A stretch of 5,733 bases of DNA, from positions 1-5,733 of the forward strand of contig JAUVLL010000230.1 of assembly GCA_030600745.1 (NCBI GenBank), written 5' to 3'. Shown here piece after piece: positions 5,698-5,733 of the stretch. The stretch's first letter is position 1. Each line of letters opens with the position of its first letter. Below the pieces are notes generated by a model, which ran no database searches, was not told the DNA's origin, and saw only the letters and a list, made by a program, of their open reading frames with translations. Both the position numbers and the translations under genes were made by a program. Origin of the DNA: Spirochaetaceae bacterium. Its GTDB lineage: Bacteria > Spirochaetota > Spirochaetia > B11-G9.

Positions 5698-5733
5698 GTA
5701 GGGGCAGCCACACAGGATTTGCTTTCCAAACCC
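5698..5733 (+). repeat. Possible partial GTAGGGGC-type element at the window edge
   Basis: Starts GTAGGGGCA, the same nine bases that occur on the minus strand at 541-533. It is followed by a small potential hairpin, GGATTTG (5715-5721) against CAAACCC (5727-5733), with 6 of 7 pairs and a 5-base loop. The element runs off the window, so its other arm cannot be checked. It lies directly upstream of the chaperone promoter. No coding frame here can be supported. Confidence 0.35.

Noticed and set aside
5591..5733. End of an upstream minus-strand gene at the right edge
   Set aside because: All three minus frames reach stops within or before the promoter region and give no recognisable protein end; a repeat fragment fits as well.

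Overview
This AT-rich bacterial window carries a heat-shock chaperone operon and its flanks. From right to left, on the minus strand, lie grpE, dnaK and dnaJ, then a small secreted Asp-repeat protein gene and an rlmB/trmH-family rRNA methyltransferase gene. At the left edge, converging on these from the plus strand, is the 3' end of a tRNA-dihydrouridine synthase gene (dusB-like). The chaperone sequences and the secreted Asp-repeat protein are most reminiscent of Spirochaetota. That is an inference from memory of family sequences, not from a search.

Layout. 1-452: dus C-terminal part. 453-537: convergent intergenic stretch that includes most of a GC-rich imperfect palindrome, whose right arm also forms the rlmB stop codon. 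538-1302: rlmB-like gene with a TTG start and a very strong Shine-Dalgarno sequence. 1308-1724: secreted protein with four DxNxDGxxD-type repeats. 1725-1796: intergenic stretch containing a strong intrinsic terminator for the chaperone operon. 1797-2921: dnaJ, TTG start. 2938-4890: dnaK, complete end to end except for one in-frame TGA at 3505-3507. 4946-5578: grpE. 5579-5733: leader and a good housekeeping promoter, with a GTAGGGGCA-type motif at the window edge.

How the genes work together. GrpE (nucleotide exchange), DnaK (Hsp70) and DnaJ (J-protein) form one folding machine and appear to be transcribed as one unit from a sigma70-type promoter near 5637-5665 to a terminator at 1752-1790. 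The secreted protein and the methyltransferase form a second, tightly coupled pair: the last codons of the first gene are the ribosome-binding site of the second.

The most notable feature is the TGA inside dnaK. It lies in the same frame as both halves, at the position where the family has a conserved glycine after the PAPR motif, so a single GGA-to-TGA change explains it. It is either a sequence error or a real nonsense mutation. The code does not look reassigned, because this is the only in-frame TGA in the window and TGG encodes Trp normally. Otherwise this is a conventional housekeeping region; I found no CRISPR array, defence system, tRNA, rRNA or transposase gene, and I see no evidence of a new multi-gene system.
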